From positions 496,001-560,000 of the forward strand of contig NC_014758.1 in assembly GCF_000183405.1 (NCBI RefSeq): a stretch of DNA of 64,000 nt, written 5' to 3'. The notes beneath the pieces were generated by a model that was given only the letters and a program-made list of their open reading frames with translations, did not search any database and was not told the origin of the DNA. Position numbers and translations under genes: made by a program. Below are positions 45,645-53,839 of the stretch, piece by piece (the stretch's first letter is position 1; each line of letters starts with the position of its first letter). The DNA is from Calditerrivibrio nitroreducens DSM 19672 (GTDB taxonomy: Bacteria > Chrysiogenota > Deferribacteres > Deferribacterales > Calditerrivibrionaceae).

Positions 45645-46551
45645 AATCCCTATTCTTTCGATAACTGTGGCCGCCACGCTTGCCTTATCTAAACTGATTG
45701 TGGCATTATATACAGGGTCTATGGCTATTTTATCTTCCGCACTGGATTCTATTCTTGATATAGCTGCATCTGGAGTAAATTATTTTGCATTAAAAGCTTC
45801 GGAGGAACCTCCAGATAAAGCGCATCCCTATGGCCATGGTAAGTTTGAGTCGCTTGCTGCTTTTGTTCAGGCTCTTATTATTATGGCTACAGGTGTCTAT
45901 CTCTTTTATAAATCTGTTATGGGATTAATAGATAAAAAAGATTTGTCGGACATTAATACAGGGATATACATAATGTTGTTTTCTATGTTGATGACCCTTC
46001 TTTTAACAATATCTTTAAGATATTATGCTAAAAAATATAATTCTACAATAATACTTACCGATGCTATGCACTATGAGATAGATCTTCTTACAAATACTGG
46101 TGTTTTAGTGACATTATTTTTAGTAAAATATACAGGGGTTTATCAGATAGATTTCATAGTTTCTTCTTTAATTTCAATATATATTATATACTCTGCCTTT
46201 GAACTTGCCCGTGACGTCTCATCCATTTTATTGGATAGAGAGATGTCTGAGGAAGATCAGACAAAAATCAGGGATATACTTAAAGAGTATGATGAAAGTT
46301 TTATAGATTACCATAAAATGAGGACAAGAAGTTCTGGAAAAACAAAGTTTGTGGATATGCATATCACCTTGTGTAAAAATATGAGCTTAAACGATGCTCA
46401 TCAGATTGCTGACCTTATAGAGAAAGATTTGCAGGAAAAAATACCTGAACTCGATGTAATTATCCACATAGATCCATGTGAAATTGGACATTGTCCAGGC
46501 CAGGAAAATTGCGAAAGATTTATCGATGCCATCAGAACAAAAAAGAGGTAG
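45628..46551 (+). CDS. Cation diffusion facilitator metal transporter (FieF/YiiP type)
   Basis: 307 residues, six membrane helices and a C-terminal cytoplasmic domain. The metal site is D-x3-D in helix 2 (LDSILDIAASG) and H-x3-D in helix 5 (AMHYEIDLLTN), the DD-HD pattern of YiiP-like Zn/Cd/Fe proton antiporters. HPYGHGKFE follows helix 2, and the tail ends with IDPCEIGHCPGQENCERF. The ATG at 45628 overlaps the previous gene, so translation is likely coupled. Confidence 0.9.
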   Translation: MIKKTKIPILSITVAATLALSKLIVALYTGSMAILSSALDSILDIAASGVNYFALKASEEPPDKAHPYGHGKFESLAAFVQALIIMATGVYLFYKSVMGLIDKKDLSDINTGIYIMLFSMLMTLLLTISLRYYAKKYNSTIILTDAMHYEIDLLTNTGVLVTLFLVKYTGVYQIDFIVSSLISIYIIYSAFELARDVSSILLDREMSEEDQTKIRDILKEYDESFIDYHKMRTRSSGKTKFVDMHITLCKNMSLNDAHQIADLIEKDLQEKIPELDVIIHIDPCEIGHCPGQENCERFIDAIRTKKR

Positions 46552-46633
46552 ATTAAATTATTTGTTGATTTTTTTATTATAATAAAATAACAATATAAAG
46601 TAAAAATAATATCTAAATGAATATTGAGGTAAT

Positions 46634-47131
46634 ATGAAAGCTAAAGATATAATGTCACCATTTAATGGGGTAGCATTAGATCCTGAAATGGGATTGAAGG
46701 AAGCAGTGGAGTTTATGAGCTCTTACAAGAAGAATGATGGAACTGTTGGTGTGAAAGGGATGCTGGTGATGAATGGAGATAAGGTTGTGGGAACTCTTTC
46801 TATGGAAGATGTTTTAAGGTCAGTTATACCTTTTTATATAAACCCTCTTTTGAGTGACTTCACATGGGAGGGGATGCTTTTGAATATGGCTTCCAGAATG
46901 TGTAATAAAAAAGTCAAAGAGATAATGAATAAAAATTTGATATTTGCAGAACAAGATGACTCTTTAATGGAATGTGCTGAAAAGCTTATAAAATATAATT
47001 TACAGAGGCTACCTGTTGTTGAAAAAGGGAAAGTTGTAGGAATTATCTTAATTAGAGATTTGTATAATGTAGTTATAAACAAAATTTTGGGGAGATTGAA
47101 TGGAAATACAGACGGATGTGGTGATAAATAG
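46634..47131 (+). CDS. CBS-domain pair protein coupled to a permease
   Basis: 165 residues made of two CBS domains (about 3-60 and 85-155; ends LPVVEKGKVVGIILIRDLYNVV). CBS pairs bind adenine nucleotides or related ligands. Its end overlaps the start of the ArsB/NhaD permease gene by 32 bp, so the two are translated together and the CBS protein probably regulates the transporter. GAGGTAAT precedes the ATG. Confidence 0.85.
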   Translation: MKAKDIMSPFNGVALDPEMGLKEAVEFMSSYKKNDGTVGVKGMLVMNGDKVVGTLSMEDVLRSVIPFYINPLLSDFTWEGMLLNMASRMCNKKVKEIMNKNLIFAEQDDSLMECAEKLIKYNLQRLPVVEKGKVVGIILIRDLYNVVINKILGRLNGNTDGCGDK

Positions 47132-48452
47132 TAAATTTTGGGCAGCGACAGCTATATTAATTTTTACATACATACTAATAATTTCAGAAAAAGTTAATAA
47201 AACGATAGTATCAATTTTTGGTGCAAGTTTGATGATAATGCTACATCTCGTGGATCAAAAAGAGGCTTTTTATGTTGAAGAGCTTGGGGTTGACTGGAAT
47301 GTGATTTTTCTTCTGATTTCTATGATGATTATAATAAATATTATGAAGCCTACTGGATTTTTTGAATATATTGCCATAAAAAGTGCTAAGTTTGGTAAGG
47401 GTGATCCGATAAAAATCATGTTAACTTTTGCTATGGTTACGGCTGTACTAAGTGCTTTTCTGGATAACGTAACCACAGTATTGTTAATTGCACCTGTATC
47501 ACTTTTGATTGCTGATGCACTGGAGATTTCACCGATACCTTTTCTTATCGTGGAGGCCCTCGCTTCTAACATAGGTGGTACGGCTACTCTTATTGGTGAC
47601 CCACCTAATATCATGATAGGGTCAAAGGCTAAACTGGGTTTTGTAGATTTTTTGTTGCATCTTACGCCTGTTGTTTTGATAGCTATGTTCGTCTTTCTTT
47701 TGATAGTAAAGTTGATATTTAAAACAAAGTTGAAGATAAGTGATGATAAAAAACAGAGAATTTTGTCTATGGATGAGAGCAAAGCGATAAAAGATCCTGT
47801 CCTGCTCAGTAAATCGTTATTTGTTCTTGGACTTGTACTGTCAGGGTTTGTACTACATGGTATCTTGCATTATGAACCTGCCACTATAGCATTATTTGGA
47901 GCAGGCTTACTGTTATTATTAGCTGGAATTCACGATCCACACCATATTTTTAGTGAGATTGAGTGGTCTACCATATTCTTTTTCATTGGACTTTTTATTA
48001 TCATTGGTGGTGTTGTAAAAGTTGGGCTTATAAAATTGATATCTGTAAAAATACTCGAGATTACTAATGGAAATCTAATGGCAACGAGCATGTTGATCAT
48101 CTGGTTTTCGGCTTTTGCATCTGCATTTATTGACAATATCCCTTATGTGGCCACGATGAATCCATTGATCATAAATATGGCTGCACAATTATGGCCAGAT
48201 GAAAAGGGGTTGGCCCTATTGCATCATCCAGAACTTTTGCCTTTATGGTGGTCCCTTGCATTGGGAGCTTGTCTTGGGGGAAACGGAACCATGATAGGTG
48301 CTTCTGCCAATGTCATAGTAGTGGGTATTGCCAACAAGGCTGGAGAGAAGATTACATTCTTAAGATTTTTAAAATATGGCATGCCTACTATGGTATTGAC
48401 TGTTATTGTATCTTCAGTTTACATTTATATAAGATACTATTTGTTAAAATAA
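47100..48452 (+). CDS. ArsB/NhaD family permease (ion transporter)
   Basis: 450 residues, about 11-12 helices of the ion transporter superfamily. Conserved LSAFLDNVTTVLLIAPV (about 116-132) and GGTATLIGDPPNIMIG (about 157-172) are repeated in the second half as SAFIDNIPYVATMNPLI and LGGNGTMIGASANVIV. This duplicated motif is typical of NhaD sodium/proton antiporters and ArsB-like pumps; sodium/proton exchange is the likely role. Coupled to the CBS gene. Confidence 0.85.
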   Translation: MEIQTDVVINSKFWAATAILIFTYILIISEKVNKTIVSIFGASLMIMLHLVDQKEAFYVEELGVDWNVIFLLISMMIIINIMKPTGFFEYIAIKSAKFGKGDPIKIMLTFAMVTAVLSAFLDNVTTVLLIAPVSLLIADALEISPIPFLIVEALASNIGGTATLIGDPPNIMIGSKAKLGFVDFLLHLTPVVLIAMFVFLLIVKLIFKTKLKISDDKKQRILSMDESKAIKDPVLLSKSLFVLGLVLSGFVLHGILHYEPATIALFGAGLLLLLAGIHDPHHIFSEIEWSTIFFFIGLFIIIGGVVKVGLIKLISVKILEITNGNLMATSMLIIWFSAFASAFIDNIPYVATMNPLIINMAAQLWPDEKGLALLHHPELLPLWWSLALGACLGGNGTMIGASANVIVVGIANKAGEKITFLRFLKYGMPTMVLTVIVSSVYIYIRYYLLK

Positions 48453-48591
48453 AAATTATTGAAAAATTATTAGGCTCTAAAATATTTGATTATTCTATAC
48501 ATATGTTAATTTTAGGTTAAAAAGTATTTTTTAGGTTAAAACTTATGTGAATTATCAATTTATTAGCAATAGGTTATAGTTGGCGTAACTT

Positions 48592-48600
48592 TTAATAAAT
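48592..48600 (+). repeat. Left target-site duplication of IS4-family copy 2
   Basis: TTAATAAAT (9 bp), repeated exactly at 50068-50076. It differs in sequence and length from that of copy 1. Confidence 0.8.
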
Positions 48601-48660
48601 CTGGCATCACCCCATTTTTATGATTTAATATTGAATTTTCAATAAGTTATACTTGTAAAA

Positions 48661-48722
48661 GCCTCCAGAATGTTGTATGATGATTTTACACAAAAAAGCA
48701 ACAATAACAACAAACTGGAGGC
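48661..48722 (+). promoter_or_regulatory. Hairpin masking the transposase ribosome-binding site (copy 2)
   Basis: Identical to the copy 1 structure: GCCTCCAG pairs with CTGGAGGC, and TGTTGT with ACAACA, hiding GGAGG. Confidence 0.75.
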
Positions 48723-48727
48723 AGTTT

Positions 48728-50041
48728 ATGATATATGAAATTGCAGAAAATGTGAAGAGAAAAATTTTAATCCTAACACAAAACCTTAATGATTACATTA
48801 CAAGACCCCAACAGAAATATATGATTGAAATGGTTTCAGGAGTATTTGCAACCAAGAGCCTGAATCTTACATCGATAGCAGGTTATTTAAATGAGAGATG
48901 TGGTGTAAAACATTCTCTAAAGAGATTGCAGAGAAATACATTTAATTATTCTACTTTGTTAGATATTTCTAATGCTTATAATATAGATTATGCATACAAT
49001 GAAACGAAATCAGATGACAGGTTAATAATATCGATAGATGGTGGTGATTTGACACATGATTATGGTATCGGTTTTGAGCTTATAGGTAAAGTTCACGATG
49101 GTAGTTCTAACAAAGTAGGCTATGGATATCCGTTAAATCATGCTGTATGTTACAGTCCAAAGAGTAAGAGAATGTTTTCATTATATATTGATGTTTATAG
49201 TTATAAATCAAGTAACTTTAAAAGTGAGAATGCCAAGACCATAGAGATGCTGGAGAAGATAGGGATTAGATTTAAAGATAAGGGGTTATTTGTATTTGAT
49301 AGGGGCTATGATAGGGGTGAGATATTAAGATATATGCTTAGAAATGGTTTGAGTTTTGTAATAAGGAGTGTTGGTAAGAGGCATTTGGATTACAATGGGA
49401 GTAGGCTTTCAGTATTGGATATTTGTAAGGATAAGATAAATAGAAGGTATAAAAAAGGTGGTATTTCTTATGGTTATGCTAAATGTTATTATCATGGCCA
49501 TGCAGTTACATTAATTAGTGTAAGGGGTAATTCGTCGAAGAATATGCTTTATTTTATGAGTGAAGGGCATATAAGCAGTAGTAAGGAAGCGTATTTTAGG
49601 ATTAGCAGTTATTTTTCCAGGTGGAAGATAGAAGAGAGCTATAAGTTTATGAAGCAGCAGTTTGGTATTGAGAAGTGCCTTGTGAGGAGGTTTGAGTCAT
49701 TGAGGACGTTGTTAGGTATGGTATCTTTTTGCTGGAATGTATTAAGTCAGATAGAATCGGATGTTATGATATCCAAGTTGTTAGAAGATATGGCCAAAAG
49801 AGAGAAATACGACAATGAAGACAAAAAGGTATGTGAATTTAAATATTATCGGATATCGGATGGTATTGAAAGGGTATTACGGTCTTACAATGGTAAGATA
49901 TTTCATCATAGAGATAAAAAATATGATTGTGATTATGTTATGTATTTTAAGATAGGTTATTATCTTAAATTTCCAGAAGAGCGTAAGAAGATATTTGGAA
50001 TGGGCAAGATGAAAAGGAAGAAAAGTTTACTTGTGGCTTAG
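48728..50041 (+). CDS. IS4-family transposase
   Basis: 437 residues from the ATG at 48728, which has GGAGG upstream; an earlier in-frame ATG (48677) lies inside the hairpin. DDE catalysis: D104 in IISIDGGDLTHDYG, a second aspartate in FVFDRGYDRGEI, and glutamate in the IS4 signature YFSRWKIEESYKFMKQ (Y-x2-R-x3-E-x6-K). It cuts and pastes the element. Intact, unlike the copy at 21371-22682. Confidence 0.95.
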   Translation: MIYEIAENVKRKILILTQNLNDYITRPQQKYMIEMVSGVFATKSLNLTSIAGYLNERCGVKHSLKRLQRNTFNYSTLLDISNAYNIDYAYNETKSDDRLIISIDGGDLTHDYGIGFELIGKVHDGSSNKVGYGYPLNHAVCYSPKSKRMFSLYIDVYSYKSSNFKSENAKTIEMLEKIGIRFKDKGLFVFDRGYDRGEILRYMLRNGLSFVIRSVGKRHLDYNGSRLSVLDICKDKINRRYKKGGISYGYAKCYYHGHAVTLISVRGNSSKNMLYFMSEGHISSSKEAYFRISSYFSRWKIEESYKFMKQQFGIEKCLVRRFESLRTLLGMVSFCWNVLSQIESDVMISKLLEDMAKREKYDNEDKKVCEFKYYRISDGIERVLRSYNGKIFHHRDKKYDCDYVMYFKIGYYLKFPEERKKIFGMGKMKRKKSLLVA

Positions 50042-50067
50042 GGGTGCAAAAAATGGGGTGACGGCAG

Positions 50068-50076
50068 TTAATAAAT
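50068..50076 (+). repeat. Right target-site duplication of IS4-family copy 2
   Basis: TTAATAAAT, an exact repeat of 48592-48600. The IS256 duplication begins 2 bp further on. Confidence 0.8.
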
Positions 50077-50077
50077 A

Positions 50078-50085
50078 TCTTGACA
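50078..50085 (+). repeat. Left target-site duplication of the IS256-family element
   Basis: TCTTGACA (8 bp), repeated exactly at 51435-51442. Eight bases is the usual IS256-family duplication. Confidence 0.85.
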
Positions 50086-51434
50086 GAGACCGCTTCATAC
50101 TTTGTGTAAAAGGGTGATTTACTAGAATCATGATATCTCATGTTAGCTCAGATGTCCAGCAATTCTTTCATTGAATACTATAGATAACTGAGACATTATT
50201 TCTGCCCAATTGGAAATAGCTTTGTCCCATTTTTTGGAAATATCCTTATAAACTAAAAATACAATTTTAAACAATGCATCATCATTGGTAAATCCTCCTT
50301 TACTCTTAGTTATTTTTCGAATCTGCCTGTTAAAACCTTCAACGGTATTAGTGGTATATATTATCCTTCTAATAGGCTCTGAATACTCAAAATAGGTAGA
50401 TAATTCGGCCCAGTTTGTTTTCCATGAATTAATAACCATTGGATATTTTTCGCCCCATTTAGCAGAAAGATCTTCTAAAGCATCTTCTGCTGCAGATTTC
50501 GTAGGTGCCTTATATACTCTCTTTAAATCTGACATAAATTCTTTCTGATATTTTGAACCAACATATTTCAATGAATATCTTATCTGATGAATTATACAAC
50601 GCTGGACTATTGTCTTGGGAAACACACTGTTTATAGCTTCTGAAAAACCCCTCAAGCCATCCACAGAGGCTATCAGTATATCTTCTACCCCCCTGTTTTT
50701 TAAATCGGTCACAACAGAAAGCCAAAACTTAGCCCCCTCATTATTTGTAAGCCACATCCCAAGTAAATCCTTTTTCCCCTCAAGCGTTATTCCTATTGCA
50801 AAATGTAACGATTTATTCCTGTAATAACCATTATCATCTTTCACCTTAAATACCATAGCATCCATATAAACAATAGCATAAATGCTCTCTAATGTGCGAC
50901 TCTGCCAGGCACTGATTTCTGGTGCTATCTTATCTAATATCCTAGATATTAAACTGTCTGACATCTCTACACCATACATATCATTTACCTGCTTTTCTAT
51001 GTCTCTAAGGCTCATTCCACGGGAATAAAGACTTATTATCTTCTCATCAATACCACTTATTGTTCGCTTGCCTTTGAGAATCAATTTCGGCTCATATTCA
51101 CATGCTCTGTCTCGGGGAATATCTAATTCTAAACTGCCAGCATCACTGCGAACTGTCTTCTTGTAGTATCCATTTTTACTATTCTTTTCTGATTCTTCCA
51201 GATGCTCCTCAAGTTCAGATTTAAGAATATTTTCTATCATATTCTTCATAAATTCCTTGGTTAATGAAGATAAATCTTCCTGACTTCTGCAAGTTTTACT
51301 CAACTCTTTAAAATCTACATTGTTCAGTACTTCTGTTTTGTTTAATTTTGAATTTGACATAACGGTTACGCTCCTAAAGTTTGTTTTTTTATTATACACG
51401 ATTTTACTCCTTACACAAACTTTGAAGCAGTATC
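50086..51434 (-). mobile_element. IS256-family insertion sequence (1349 bp)
   Basis: The ends are inverted repeats matching 20 of 24 bases: GAGACCGCTTCATACTTTGT at the left and, inverted, GATACTGCTTCAAAGTTTGT at the right, both continuing GTAA. Flanked by an 8-bp duplication. Carries one mutator-type transposase on the minus strand. It sits 10 bp beyond the end of the IS4-family copy. Confidence 0.93.
50143..51399 (-). CDS. IS256-family (mutator-type) transposase
   Basis: 418 residues, full length for the family. Catalytic region: IVYMDAMVFKV (first D), ASVDGLRGF (second D), the C/H pair in QRCIIHQIRYSLKYV, and the YTTNTVEGFNRQIRKITKSKGGF block carrying the glutamate. First residues before about 14 (MYNKKTNFRSVTVM) are of uncertain use; a start at the second ATG is possible. 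Confidence 0.95.
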   Translation of the reverse strand: MYNKKTNFRSVTVMSNSKLNKTEVLNNVDFKELSKTCRSQEDLSSLTKEFMKNMIENILKSELEEHLEESEKNSKNGYYKKTVRSDAGSLELDIPRDRACEYEPKLILKGKRTISGIDEKIISLYSRGMSLRDIEKQVNDMYGVEMSDSLISRILDKIAPEISAWQSRTLESIYAIVYMDAMVFKVKDDNGYYRNKSLHFAIGITLEGKKDLLGMWLTNNEGAKFWLSVVTDLKNRGVEDILIASVDGLRGFSEAINSVFPKTIVQRCIIHQIRYSLKYVGSKYQKEFMSDLKRVYKAPTKSAAEDALEDLSAKWGEKYPMVINSWKTNWAELSTYFEYSEPIRRIIYTTNTVEGFNRQIRKITKSKGGFTNDDALFKIVFLVYKDISKKWDKAISNWAEIMSQLSIVFNERIAGHLS

Positions 51435-51442
51435 TCTTGACA
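51435..51442 (+). repeat. Right target-site duplication of the IS256-family element
   Basis: TCTTGACA, an exact repeat of 50078-50085. It contains the -35 hexamer of the Mrp operon promoter. Confidence 0.85.
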
Positions 51443-51465
51443 TATTAATTTAATCATTATATTAT
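51437..51465 (+). promoter_or_regulatory. Promoter of the Mrp-type operon
   Basis: A perfect TTGACA (51437-51442), an exact 17-bp spacer and TATTAT (51460-51465, 5 of 6). Transcription would start near 51472, about 23 nt before the first gene. The -35 lies within the IS256 target duplication. Confidence 0.8.
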
Positions 51466-51494
51466 GTTATAAAACATTGTTTGAAGGTGTAGAG

Positions 51495-51962
51495 ATGAGA
51501 TTATTCGCTACGTTCGTCATACTTCTTGGATATTGGTTTCTACTTTCAGGAGAGTTTACACCTATCATAATTGTTTTGGCGGTAATTTCAAGCTTTATTG
51601 TTTCGTATCTAACTAAAGATCTTTTTTTTCCAGAAAAGGTAAATATAATTCTCATCCTCAAAATATTTTCATATGTTCCATGGTTATTCTGGCAGATAGT
51701 TCTTGCAAATATTGAAGTGTTTAAGATATTGATAAAGCCTAAGCTTGATATAGACCCCAGCATGGTGGAATTTGAGCCGAAGGTAAAGTCGGATATCGGT
51801 ATTACCCTACTTGCTAATTCTATCACACTGACACCTGGTACAGTTACAATCTTTGCCGATAGGGATCACTTTTTTGTTCATGCGCTTGGACCTCAATTTG
51901 CAGAAGGATTAAGTGGTGGTGAGATGGAGAAAAAAATTTTGGAAATTGAAAAATGTCTATAA
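51495..51962 (+). CDS. mrpE: Mrp antiporter subunit E (MbhA-like)
   Basis: 155 residues from the ATG at 51495 (GAAGGTG upstream; an in-frame TTG at 51477 is less likely). Two N-terminal hydrophobic segments, then FSYVPWLFWQIVLANIEVFKILIKP and ITLLANSITLTPGTVTIFADRDHFFVHAL, the MrpE signature. Accessory membrane subunit of the cation/proton antiporter. First gene of the operon; overlaps mrpF by 10 bp. Confidence 0.92.
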   Translation: MRLFATFVILLGYWFLLSGEFTPIIIVLAVISSFIVSYLTKDLFFPEKVNIILILKIFSYVPWLFWQIVLANIEVFKILIKPKLDIDPSMVEFEPKVKSDIGITLLANSITLTPGTVTIFADRDHFFVHALGPQFAEGLSGGEMEKKILEIEKCL

Positions 51963-52216
51963 TGTTAAAGATTAGCATGATTATAATTTTGTTGGCCTCA
52001 TTTTTCAGTTTGTACAGGCTTATAAAAGGTCCTACTTTTTTTGATAGGGTATTGGCCGTAAATCTTATCGGAACAAAAGTGGTTGTTTTGCTTGTACTTA
52101 TAGATTTTCTATACGACAGGCCTGAGTTTGTAGATATTTCTCTTGCTTATGCTTTGATAAATTTTGTTGGTACAATCGCCATTTTAAAGTTGAAGGAGAA
52201 AGGGAGGCTGGATTGA
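51953..52216 (+). CDS. mrpF: Mrp antiporter subunit F
   Basis: 87 residues, three helices, with RLIKGPTFFDRVLAVNLIGTKVVVLLVLI, the MrpF signature. Overlaps mrpE (10 bp) and mrpG (4 bp, ATGA-type). Confidence 0.92.
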   Translation: MSIMLKISMIIILLASFFSLYRLIKGPTFFDRVLAVNLIGTKVVVLLVLIDFLYDRPEFVDISLAYALINFVGTIAILKLKEKGRLD

Positions 52217-52521
52217 TAATTGTTACAGGTGTATTGTTAATAACTGGTTCAATTTTGATATTCATTTCAGCATTAGGACTAATAAGGATGCCTGGTTTTT
52301 ATACAAGGATACATGCAGCAGGTAAGACAGATACTCTTGGACAAATTTTAATCCTTCTTGGTCTTATTCTATATAAGGGGTTTTCTCTAATCTCTGTTAA
52401 ACTTTTGTTTATATTGGCTTTTGTATTCATAGCAAATCCTACCGCAACCCATGCCCTTGCTCAGGCTGCTTATCGGATGGGAGTGCCATGGTGGAGAAAA
52501 AAGCATGACAGTAATAATTGA
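52213..52521 (+). CDS. mrpG: Mrp antiporter subunit G
   Basis: 102 residues. GLIRMPGFYTRIHAAGKTDTLGQILILLG and the end ANPTATHALAQAAYRMGVP are diagnostic of MrpG. Start is TTG at 52213 inside the mrpF end. Overlaps the next gene by 17 bp. Confidence 0.92.
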   Translation: MIIVTGVLLITGSILIFISALGLIRMPGFYTRIHAAGKTDTLGQILILLGLILYKGFSLISVKLLFILAFVFIANPTATHALAQAAYRMGVPWWRKKHDSNN

Positions 52522-53035
52522 TATACTTTTTTTGACATTTCTGATTATTTCGGCATTTTTATCTGTTTATTTTAAGGATTTACTGAATTCTACGATCGCT
52601 TTAAGTGCGTATTCCTTTTTTGTTGCAGTATTGTGGACTACATTGAATGCCGTGGATGTTGCCTTTACAGAGGTTGCCGTTGGTGCTGGAGTAAGTACAG
52701 TACTACTCCTGGCGGTTTTATCCAAAATTGATAGAGTGGAAAAAAATCAAGTTACTAAAGATAGAAAAATAATCGCTTTGACAGTTGTATTTATGACCGG
52801 ATATCTTTTATTACTTGCCACACAGGATATGCCAAACTTTGGGGATCCAGGCTGGGTGACTAATACGTATCTTATACCGGATTACATCGAAAGGACCTTG
52901 AGGGAAACTGGCGCCCCTAATATTGTTACAGCAATTTTGGGTAGCTATAGGGGATATGATACAAATGGCGAGACAACGGTAATTTTCATAGCTGGACTTT
53001 GTGTATATATGATATTGGGGAGAGATTCGAAATGA
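52505..53035 (+). CDS. MrpA C-terminal domain as a separate protein (DUF4040, MbhD/MbhE-like)
   Basis: 176 residues from the ATG at 52505. N-terminal part has KDLLNSTIALSAYSFFVAVLWTTLNAVDVAFTEVAVGAGVSTVLLLAVL, the DUF4040/MbhD domain; the second part ends GSYRGYDTNGETTVIFIAGLCVYMILG, an MbhE-like domain. In Bacillus these form the C-terminal third of MrpA; here they are a free-standing subunit as in the Mbh/Mbx complexes of Thermococcales. Its stop overlaps the mrpB ATG. Confidence 0.85.
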   Translation: MTVIIDILFLTFLIISAFLSVYFKDLLNSTIALSAYSFFVAVLWTTLNAVDVAFTEVAVGAGVSTVLLLAVLSKIDRVEKNQVTKDRKIIALTVVFMTGYLLLLATQDMPNFGDPGWVTNTYLIPDYIERTLRETGAPNIVTAILGSYRGYDTNGETTVIFIAGLCVYMILGRDSK

Positions 53036-53451
53036 AAAGGCATATCGTTTTAGTAATGGCCACCAGGATAATGGTTCCATTTATACTTATCTTTTCCTTG
53101 TATGTCCTTGCTCATGGTGAGATAAGTCCTGGAGGAGGTTTTCAGGGGGGTGTAATTTTTGCCGCCGGGTGGATTCTGTATGCAATGGTCTTGGGGAAGG
53201 AAGAGTTTTATAAGAGAATAAGCAGAAAGATGCTACTTGCATTCACTGCAATCGGTGTGATGATATATACATTGGTGGGGTATGTTTCGATGTTTAATGG
53301 GGGGACATATCTTGAGTATGCAAAACTGCCTGGGTTGGATATGAAAACAGGTAATTCTATTGGATTACTTCTAATAGAAATAGGTGTTTTCATTACAGTT
53401 TTTAGTGTGATGTTGCTACTATTTTTTGAAGTAGGTAAGAAAGATGACTGA
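53032..53451 (+). CDS. mrpB: Mrp antiporter subunit B
   Basis: 139 residues, four helices. VLAHGEISPGGGFQGGVIFAAGWILYAM is the MnhB/MrpB signature. ATGA overlap with the preceding gene and an 8-bp overlap with mrpC. Confidence 0.92.
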   Translation: MKRHIVLVMATRIMVPFILIFSLYVLAHGEISPGGGFQGGVIFAAGWILYAMVLGKEEFYKRISRKMLLAFTAIGVMIYTLVGYVSMFNGGTYLEYAKLPGLDMKTGNSIGLLLIEIGVFITVFSVMLLLFFEVGKKDD

Positions 53452-53839
53452 TATTATTAATTTTATCCTTGGCAAATACAACTATATTATTGCTATTATC
53501 CTGATGTTGATAGGTCTTTATACTACGATTGTAAATGGCAATCTTTTCAAAAAAGTTGTGGGTCTTAATATATTGTCAACATCTATAATCTTATTTTACA
53601 TATCGATATCCAAGGTCAAAGATGGATCTGCTCCTATATACGCTGAAAATGTCATCAGATACGACAACCCCTTACCGCATGTTTTGATGCTTACTGCTAT
53701 AGTTGTGGGTGTTGCCGTTACAGCGGTTGCTCTTTCTATCATTATTAAAATCAAAGAATTTTATGGTACTGTTGAAGAGGATGAAATTGTAAATTATGAG
53801 CAGAAATCTATAAAGGATATTGAAGAAAATGAGTTTTAA
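53444..53839 (+). CDS. mrpC: Mrp antiporter subunit C (NuoK-like)
   Basis: 131 residues, three helices, with GLYTTIVNGNLFKKVVGLNILSTSIILFYIS and DNPLPHVLMLTAIVVGVAVTAVALSI, characteristic of MrpC/NuoK. Overlaps mrpD by 11 bp. Confidence 0.92.
   Translation: MTDIINFILGKYNYIIAIILMLIGLYTTIVNGNLFKKVVGLNILSTSIILFYISISKVKDGSAPIYAENVIRYDNPLPHVLMLTAIVVGVAVTAVALSIIIKIKEFYGTVEEDEIVNYEQKSIKDIEENEF

Larger units (their letters stand above)
48601..50067 (+). mobile_element. IS4-family insertion sequence, copy 2 (1467 bp, intact)
   Basis: Same ends as copy 1 (CTGGCATCACCCCATTTTT and the inverse of CTGCCGTCACCCCATTTTT), the same orientation, and an intact transposase. The masking hairpin recurs at 48661-48668/48715-48722. 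Flanked by a 9-bp duplication. Confidence 0.95.

Noticed and set aside
21244-50067. Composite transposon bounded by the two IS4-family copies
   Set aside because: Each copy has its own, different target duplication (11 bp and 9 bp), and the 26 kb between them holds housekeeping genes such as rpsF, rpsR, lysA and LPS genes. They are independent insertions.
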